Assembly (NCBI RefSeq): GCF_016481305.1
Contig: NZ_JAENBO010000002.1
Location: 62,001-126,000, forward strand
Length of the DNA stretch: 64,000 nt
From: Streptococcus pacificus
GTDB lineage: Bacteria > Bacillota > Bacilli > Lactobacillales > Streptococcaceae
Direction of reading: 5' to 3'
Part shown: positions 61,777 through 64,000 of the stretch, piece by piece
How positions within the stretch are numbered: the first letter of the stretch is position 1
Layout of the letters: each line of letters begins with the position of its first letter
The notes under the pieces: generated by a model
Seen by the model: only the letters and a program-made list of their open reading frames with translations
Database searches by the model: none
What the model was told of the DNA's origin: nothing
Translations under genes and position numbers: made by a program

Positions 61777-63672
61777 TTAGAAGGCCCCGCCACCTCCGCC
61801 GCCACCTCCGCCGGAGAAGCCTCCACCACTACTTCCTCCTGAGGAAACAGAGAAATGAGAAGCCTCAACAGCATAGCTATTTGACGACATGACTGCCTTT
61901 GTTTGACGACTAAGTTGGGGTGAGATAAAGAGATACGATTGATACAAGCTATTTTCTACAAATTGCGGATGCACTGTTGAAAGGTATTTTTCAACCTTTT
62001 GGGCAAAGCCCAATAGTGTTGCATAAATCAAGATACGATTCCAAATCACAACTGCTTCAATTTCCACTTGATCAAATTTTCTAATATCACGAAGCATATT
62101 GTTAAAACTAACCCAATCTTGAAGTACATCATGTCCTCTAGCTTCTAAAAAGCCAAAATCAGCCATAACTTTTTTACGTTGAGCAAAATAGCTAATCATT
62201 GTAATGACAAGAATGATGCTAGCCAAATAGACCAACGAATAAGGTGAGATGACATTCCCAATAATAACAACGATGATTAAAGCGACTATTGACAAGATCA
62301 ACCCCAAAACAGACGCTCCCAGAGACAATCTATAATATTTTAAATCACTCGGTAAGAAATCTCTTTTGATTTTTTCTAGTGCTTTATTTTCAATAGCTTC
62401 AGCTACCAACTGATCAATCTTATTCAATTTTGATTCTAACTTATGGTTAAAACGATCTCCCAAATGGTTGATTTTTTCTGTCAACTCTTCTCCTTTATAA
62501 CTTTTCTTCAAAGCTTTTATGTCGTGTTTATTAAATAGAAAAGTTGAAAAAAGTTGATTGATTGCTATTTTTTCTTTTTCACCAAAAGCAAAAGTAATTA
62601 ACTCTCTTTCAAATGCGGATGCCCGATCTTTTGAAACAATACTTAATTCCTTGTCTTGAGAAACTGTTAATATTTGACGATCAATGAGGTCTAACAAACT
62701 AGCCTTTAAAAGATTTTCAAAGCTAATCTTACCCATATAAGAAGAGGTTTGATTTAATTCAGATTTTAATGTCTTTTCATAAATGTATTTAGCGACAATT
62801 AAAGGTGGTAAGTCATCCGGAAGATTGAAAAGGTGACTCTTTTTATTAAAATGATGATGTTTTTCAACATGCCGTTTAAATAAAAGAAAGAAAAAAATAG
62901 CTAGTATTGCTAAAAAACCAATAGCAATAGGAAAGGCTCTATCAAGCAATGAATGGATAGCTGCTTGCTTGAATGCGATATCATTTTCAAGGCGATTGAA
63001 GTCTTCTTTTCTTGTTGTAGGTAATTTAAATTCTGTAGATACTGGGCTTCCTTCCCAATAACCATGTAACTCCAATCGATTAGAGACGTTAGTAGCAATC
63101 AAATGATAAGCATTTTCCTCAGAGGTTATTGTAGGTTGCCTTTTCCCAAAGCCTGTATGCGCATAAAGATTTTGATCTTCAGAAATAAAGTCTGTTTTCA
63201 CTGTAAAATCGACTTGTTTCAAAGTTCTATCCCAATCACTGATAGGGACCCAATTAAGCTCAGCAATATCTTGGTAGGCAAACAAAATTTCCTTTAGTTG
63301 CCATTCAACAACAACAACAACTTTATCTCCTTTTTGCCCCTTGTTATAGATTTTTAAGCTATAACCATCACCCAAATCTGTGACTTCCTGCTCAGAATTG
63401 ACTAAAATGTTATTGTGATAAACAGTGACTACAGGATTTGGATCAATATAGAACCCTTCAGGCATTTTTCCTGCTTGTCCCAGAGTCACTATTTGACCGT
63501 TATAAGAACTATCAAAATCATAGTCAATAATTTGCTTGAAATTGGCTGTATTATCTTCATGAATAATCAATTCCCCAGAATAATAAGGAATCGAATAAGA
63601 AACGTCTGCATAAGTAGACTCATTAAATAAGAAAAATAGTGCTGCAAAAAGTATTAAAATAATCCTTTTCAT
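61777..63672 (-). CDS. DUF2207 membrane protein with glycine-rich tail
   Basis: A 631-residue predicted membrane protein. A signal peptide (cleavage near STYADV, residue 22) leads into an extracellular beta-rich DUF2207 domain (about 25-235), a helix at about 247-265, a cytoplasmic helical part, a helix pair at about 450-495, and a second cytoplasmic stretch. The C-terminus is a run of glycine ending GGGGGAF, characteristic of this family. Function unknown. It is the first gene of an operon with uppP and faces the amino-acid-binding gene. Confidence 0.85.
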   Translation of the reverse strand: MKRIILILFAALFFLFNESTYADVSYSIPYYSGELIIHEDNTANFKQIIDYDFDSSYNGQIVTLGQAGKMPEGFYIDPNPVVTVYHNNILVNSEQEVTDLGDGYSLKIYNKGQKGDKVVVVVEWQLKEILFAYQDIAELNWVPISDWDRTLKQVDFTVKTDFISEDQNLYAHTGFGKRQPTITSEENAYHLIATNVSNRLELHGYWEGSPVSTEFKLPTTRKEDFNRLENDIAFKQAAIHSLLDRAFPIAIGFLAILAIFFFLLFKRHVEKHHHFNKKSHLFNLPDDLPPLIVAKYIYEKTLKSELNQTSSYMGKISFENLLKASLLDLIDRQILTVSQDKELSIVSKDRASAFERELITFAFGEKEKIAINQLFSTFLFNKHDIKALKKSYKGEELTEKINHLGDRFNHKLESKLNKIDQLVAEAIENKALEKIKRDFLPSDLKYYRLSLGASVLGLILSIVALIIVVIIGNVISPYSLVYLASIILVITMISYFAQRKKVMADFGFLEARGHDVLQDWVSFNNMLRDIRKFDQVEIEAVVIWNRILIYATLLGFAQKVEKYLSTVHPQFVENSLYQSYLFISPQLSRQTKAVMSSNSYAVEASHFSVSSGGSSGGGFSGGGGGGGGGAF

Positions 63673-63747
63673 TAGAAACCTCAGAAATATTATTCCTATT
63701 TATTTTACCACAAAACCCTTTAAAATCGTATTTATCAATCAAGTAAA

Positions 63748-63776
63748 TTGTCAAACACCTTTATTTAAGATACAAT
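63748..63776 (+). promoter_or_regulatory. Promoter of the amino-acid-binding protein gene
   Basis: TTGTCA (63748-63753), 17 bases, TACAAT (63771-63776), then ACAGGAGG before ATG 63806. Confidence 0.75.
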
Positions 63777-63805
63777 GGAAGGCAATATACTTACAGGAGG
63801 TTGAT

Positions 63806-64000
63806 ATGAAAAAGATATTATTTACTATTTTAGCAACAGTTTCTTTTTTATTTGCTGGCGTAACTAGTATCCAAGCAGACGATTATTTACGTGTTGGAAT
63901 GGAAGCTGCTTATGCTCCTTTTAACTGGACTCAAGAAACCAATAAAAACGGGGCAGTCCCTATAGAAGGTTCTTCTCAATTTGCAAATGGTTATGATGTT
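63806..64000 (+). CDS. Amino-acid ABC transporter substrate-binding protein, N-terminal part
   Basis: The first 65 codons of a gene cut by the right edge. A signal peptide (MKKILFTILATVSFLFAGV, cleavage near IQADD) is followed by YLRVGMEAAYAPFNWTQETN, the start of the polar-amino-acid (SBP family 3) fold. In pyogenic streptococci such genes often fuse the binding domain to a permease domain for glutamine uptake, but the rest is outside the window, so this cannot be checked. Confidence 0.85.
   Translation, partial: MKKILFTILATVSFLFAGVTSIQADDYLRVGMEAAYAPFNWTQETNKNGAVPIEGSSQFANGYDV

Overview
The window is a low-GC Firmicute chromosome segment that fits a streptococcus of the pyogenic type. The reasons are an arginine deiminase locus with a YfcC-type ArcD, a sufCDSUB operon, rgpG-mecA-uppP, oppABCDF, YSIRK-type and LPXTG surface proteins, and tRNA genes lacking an encoded CCA. 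No phage, conjugative module, CRISPR array or intact insertion sequence is visible. No species is named because no search could be run.

Layout. 1-5.7 kb: arginine deiminase operon (arcA, arcB, arcD, start of arcT, all on the minus strand), with a Crp/Fnr-type regulator and a divergent argR. 5.9-9.4 kb: valS behind a T-box leader (specifier GUC), a DUF1912 gene and tRNA-Thr. 9.5-11.7 kb: alkaline-shock/Gls24 operon (glsB, amaP, DUF2273, two Asp23 paralogues). 12-24.6 kb: two LPXTG surface proteins, one with a transglutaminase-like domain and leucine-rich repeats, the other a 2448-residue GH2 galactosidase fused to a GH20 hexosaminidase; a MATE exporter and a flavin reductase lie beside them. 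24.7-32 kb: a mannose-family PTS with GH35 galactosidase BgaC, sugar isomerase AgaS and two GntR regulators. 32-36 kb: nucleoside phosphorylase, cytosolic ApbE, orphan DUF3021 protein, SGNH esterase and decayed sequence. 36-42.2 kb: ascorbate-family PTS (IIA, IIB, IIC) with a cytoplasmic FGly-type sulfatase, a DeoR regulator and, just beyond, an anaerobic sulfatase-maturating radical SAM enzyme. 42.4-45.3 kb: rlmD/recX (divergent) and ntdP. 45.3-45.7 kb: five tRNAs. 45.8-52.3 kb: oppABCDF. 52.6-58.7 kb: a lipoprotein and the suf operon. 58.7-64 kb: rgpG, mecA, uppP, a DUF2207 membrane protein and the start of an amino-acid-binding protein.

How it works together. The 12-42 kb stretch reads as a host-glycan foraging region. 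The wall-anchored GH2-GH20 enzyme could strip terminal beta-galactose and then the exposed beta-GlcNAc. The mannose-family PTS with BgaC and AgaS would import and process galactosyl-hexosamine or amino sugar. The second PTS would bring in a sulfated sugar whose sulfate is removed inside the cell by a sulfatase that the nearby radical SAM enzyme activates. CcpA (cre) sites lie at the arcA, GH2-GH20 and sulfatase-PTS promoters. The most unusual items are the sulfated-sugar PTS/sulfatase/maturase locus, the two-hydrolase surface protein, and a 33-bp divergent promoter that appears to make leaderless rlmD and recX mRNAs.
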